From contig NZ_CP045643.1 of the NCBI RefSeq assembly GCF_009498275.1, positions 6,324,001 to 6,388,000 of the forward strand: DNA of 64,000 bases. Direction: 5' to 3'. The notes under the pieces are model-generated. The model saw only the letters and a program-made list of their open reading frames with translations, was not told the origin of the DNA and did not search any database. Made by a program: the position numbers and the translations under genes. Each line of letters opens with the position of its first letter. The first letter of the stretch is position 1. The DNA is from Streptomyces fagopyri. GTDB taxonomy: Bacteria > Actinomycetota > Actinomycetes > Streptomycetales > Streptomycetaceae. This document shows positions 62,539 to 64,000 of this stretch, piece by piece.

Positions 62539-62723
62539 CGCCCGGCCGGGGAGAGGACGGAACGGCGTGCGGTGAGCGTGCCGGTGCCGTGGCAGGCGGG
62601 GCACTGCGCGGTGATGGTCCGCAGGTGGCCGTTCCGGTCGCGGCCGCCGAGGGTGATGGCGGCGGAGGCGAAGCCGTCGCAGTTCGGGCAGATCCGGGAC
62701 GGCGGGCGGGTGCGGTGCGTCAT
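62535..62723 (-). CDS. Small double CxxC zinc-ribbon protein
   Basis: 62 residues: ICPNCDGF and QCPACHGTG give two CxxC pairs separated by 26 residues, a DnaJ-type zinc-ribbon. It overlaps the methyltransferase start. Similar tiny zinc proteins are common in Streptomyces AICEs; role unknown. Confidence 0.75.
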   Translation of the reverse strand: MTHRTRPPSRICPNCDGFASAAITLGGRDRNGHLRTITAQCPACHGTGTLTARRSVLSPAGR

Positions 62724-62811
62724 GCTGGGGGTTCCTTCCGGTTGCGAGATCGGGATGGGGCACGGCTCCCGGGCGGGCGAGACTTGGCGGTTGAGGCCAC
62801 CCGGGGGCCGG

Positions 62812-63141
62812 TCAGCGCCGCTTGGAGTCCGCGTTGATGAGCGAGCGGATGACCAGGGCGCAGATGGCGACGGATGCGCCGGTGATGGCGACCGCGAGGA
62901 GCATCGAGACCAGGACGGCGCCGACGACCAGGACCACCGCGGTGCCGCTGCCGACGAGGGCGATGACGGCGCCGGGGGTGAGCTGCACGGCCGGCCGTGT
63001 CGGGACCGGAGCCGGGGAGACGAACGGGGCGGGAGCCGGGGTCTGCGGGGTGTGCTGGATGACGGCGGTCGGCTCGACGACCGCGGGCGGAGTCACGAAG
63101 CCGGTGGGCTGGGGCATGGCCGGGACCTTGGGGCGGAGCAT
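62812..63141 (-). CDS. Small membrane protein, probable spread (Spd) protein
   Basis: 109 residues. A Pro/Ala/Val-rich head (1-50) precedes two membrane segments (about 58-82 and 85-103: VVLVVGAVLVSMLLAVA). The position between transfer genes and the Pro-rich plus membrane layout fit the SpdA/SpdB class that spreads elements along mycelium. By context, not by a firm family match. Confidence 0.68.
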   Translation of the reverse strand: MLRPKVPAMPQPTGFVTPPAVVEPTAVIQHTPQTPAPAPFVSPAPVPTRPAVQLTPGAVIALVGSGTAVVLVVGAVLVSMLLAVAITGASVAICALVIRSLINADSKRR

Positions 63142-63165
63142 GGCGGGGTTTCCTTTCGTGGGTGG

Positions 63166-63321
63166 TTACTTGACGGCGGTGTCGATGGCGGGGGCGAGCA
63201 GGCTGTCGGCGAGGAGGTAGCCGCCAAGGAGGAGGACGGCGACGAGCCACCAGGGCGGGCGGATGAGCTTCACGCCGAGCCAGCCGACGACGATCAGGGC
63301 GAACCAGAGCGGGACCTGCAC
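63166..63321 (-). CDS. 51-residue membrane protein of the element
   Basis: GTG start at 63321 with GAGGAGAC about 6 nt upstream, stop TAA at 63166. It begins VQVPLWFALIVVGWLGVKLI, has a second hydrophobic segment (WWLVAVLLLGGYLLAD) and ends with a short soluble tail (APAIDTAVK). Two-helix spread-type small protein, lying between the transfer protein and the 109-residue membrane protein on the same strand. Confidence 0.75.
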   Translation of the reverse strand: MQVPLWFALIVVGWLGVKLIRPPWWLVAVLLLGGYLLADSLLAPAIDTAVK

Positions 63322-63331
63322 GGGTGTCTCC

Positions 63332-63523
63332 TCAGCGGGCGGTGCAGCGGTGGGTGCGGGCGGCGAGCTGGGCGGCGGACTGACTGGAGTAGTCGGCGGA
63401 CCAGCCGCAGCGGTCGTTGGTGCACACGGCGGCGTGTTTGGTGTGGCCGTGGCGGTCGCGGTGGGTGCCGATCTGCACGGGGCCGATCCGCATCACGGAG
63501 TGGAAGTGGTCGCGAGCGGGCAT
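63332..63523 (-). CDS. Mobile element transfer protein (small, zinc-type)
   Basis: 63 residues with MRIGPVQIGTHRDRHGHTKH, AVCTNDRCGWSADYSSQ and AARTHRC, matching the short conserved 'mobile element transfer protein' of Streptomyces AICEs. Two CX4C/CxxC-like Cys and His residues suggest zinc. Role in conjugation or spread not defined. Confidence 0.85.
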   Translation of the reverse strand: MPARDHFHSVMRIGPVQIGTHRDRHGHTKHAAVCTNDRCGWSADYSSQSAAQLAARTHRCTAR

Positions 63524-63542
63524 GACGGGTTCTCCCTTCGGG

Positions 63543-64000
63543 TCAGGTGAGTTGGGCGGCGATGGCGTCGGCGAGGTGCGGGGGGACGCCGAGTCGGGCG
63601 CGGAGTGTGTCGGTGTCGATCGGTGATCCGGTGCGGGTGTGGTGGTCGGCGGCGAGTTTGCGGGCGTGGTCGACCAGCGCAGTCGGGACCGGCGGACCAG
63701 CCGGAGCAGAAGCGGCGGGGGTGAGAGCGGGAGTGTCCTCGGCTGCGGGAAGCGGTGCCGGTTCGGGCTGCGGTTCGGGGGCGGATTCCCGATCGGCTTC
63801 CGGCGCCGGGGCCGAGACCGCGGGGGCCGGCGGATTCGGTTCCGGGTCGTTGGCGGTGTGGGAGTGGGCGAGGAGGGTGCCGCCGAGGAAGGCGAGGGCG
63901 GGCCATCCGGCGATGCCGAAGCGCAGCCAGGCCGGGGGGTGTGCGAGGTCGAGGAATCCGGCGGTGGCGACGTTGGCGCCGAGCGAGGCGACCAGGGCGA
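63543..64000 (-). CDS. SpdB2-type DUF2637 spread protein (partial, N-terminus beyond right edge)
   Basis: The last 152 codons are visible. The window-edge part has the hydrophobic DUF2637 end (ATAGFLDLAHPPAWLRFGIA, then PALAFLGGTLLAHSH); then comes a Pro/Ala/Glu-rich linker and a C-terminal helical domain (TALVDHARKLAADHHTRTG ... LRARLGVPPHLADAIAAQL) resembling a DNA-binding fold. DUF2637 proteins of AICEs are spread/transfer proteins. Confidence 0.8.
   Translation of the reverse strand, partial: ALVASLGANVATAGFLDLAHPPAWLRFGIAGWPALAFLGGTLLAHSHTANDPEPNPPAPAVSAPAPEADRESAPEPQPEPAPLPAAEDTPALTPAASAPAGPPVPTALVDHARKLAADHHTRTGSPIDTDTLRARLGVPPHLADAIAAQLT

Larger units (their letters stand above)
58205..64000. 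mobile_element. AICE (actinomycete integrative and conjugative element), left part
   Basis: From the tRNA: integrase, excisionase, rolling-circle Rep, cytosine methyltransferase, two or three small zinc and membrane proteins, a mobile-element transfer protein and an SpdB2-type spread protein, all leftward. The int-xis-rep order and the spread genes match pSAM2-like AICEs. The FtsK-like transfer gene and the other att site should lie beyond 64000. Confidence 0.88.

Noticed and set aside
1..64000. Antibiotic biosynthesis cluster near the fab operon or the exporter
   Set aside because: Only primary fatty-acid genes are present; no modular polyketide or peptide synthetase domains are seen.

Overview
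This is a GC-rich actinobacterial chromosome segment, almost certainly Streptomyces. The evidence is strong third-position G/C, frequent GTG starts, GTGA/ATGA gene overlaps and lineage-typical proteins: an SCO2400-family zinc-ribbon protein, DUF3145, FasR next to fabD-fabH-acpP-fabF, AceE next to a DUF3052 protein, and serial TerD proteins. From memory, the gene order from about 4.4 kb to 42 kb resembles the S. coelicolor SCO2400 to SCO2365 region read backwards. It is core chromosome until a tRNA-Val at 58.1 kb, where an integrated mobile element begins and runs off the right edge.

Layout. 0-4.1 kb: leftward sugar-acid operon (enolase-superfamily dehydratase, zinc alcohol dehydrogenase, U32-like TIM-barrel protein, lipoprotein sugar-binding protein cut by the left edge). 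4.4-9.7 kb: SCO2400-family protein, a repeat-filled gap, MarR regulator divergent from a quinone-reductase-like enzyme, a decayed ohr remnant, two hypothetical or membrane proteins. 9.7-19.3 kb: secreted pyroglutamyl-peptidase-like protein, LysR/NAD-dehydrogenase/RidA group, TetR, GH3 beta-glucosidase, aldose epimerase, SGNH lipoprotein. 19.5-25.2 kb: DUF3145 and the type II fatty-acid synthase operon with its regulator FasR. 25.3-34.8 kb: pirin, serine hydrolase, GNAT, MerR plus aldo/keto reductase, DUF4429 protein, alpha/beta hydrolase, TetR divergent from an MFS exporter, potassium channel. 34.9-39.1 kb: AceE, DUF3052, peroxiredoxin.

39.2-48.9 kb is a Ter stress island. It holds two canonical TerD proteins, a TerC (DUF475) membrane protein, a TerA/TerD-like protein, a TerD with a [14 protein letters not shown] tail, then a compact three-gene module: a CitE-like C-C lyase, a 917-residue fusion of two phosphoribosyltransferase-type proteins (PRTase_2/TRSP and StiP), and a HAD phosphatase. 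This matches the predicted nucleoside-like metabolite pathway linked to Ter genes by comparative genomics, but no ATP-grasp partner is visible here. 49-58 kb: cell-envelope genes (FmdB-type zinc protein, PBP with an abnormal transpeptidase site, deacetylase-like protein, amidase-domain protein, DUF4383, coiled-coil membrane protein, DUF4097 lipoprotein).

58.1-64 kb: tRNA-Val(TAC) followed by an AICE-type integrative element (integrase, excisionase, rolling-circle Rep, an unusual cytosine-5 methyltransferase, small zinc and transfer/spread proteins). Several of its genes overlap by 1-4 nt, which implies one translationally coupled leftward operon ending at the attachment site.
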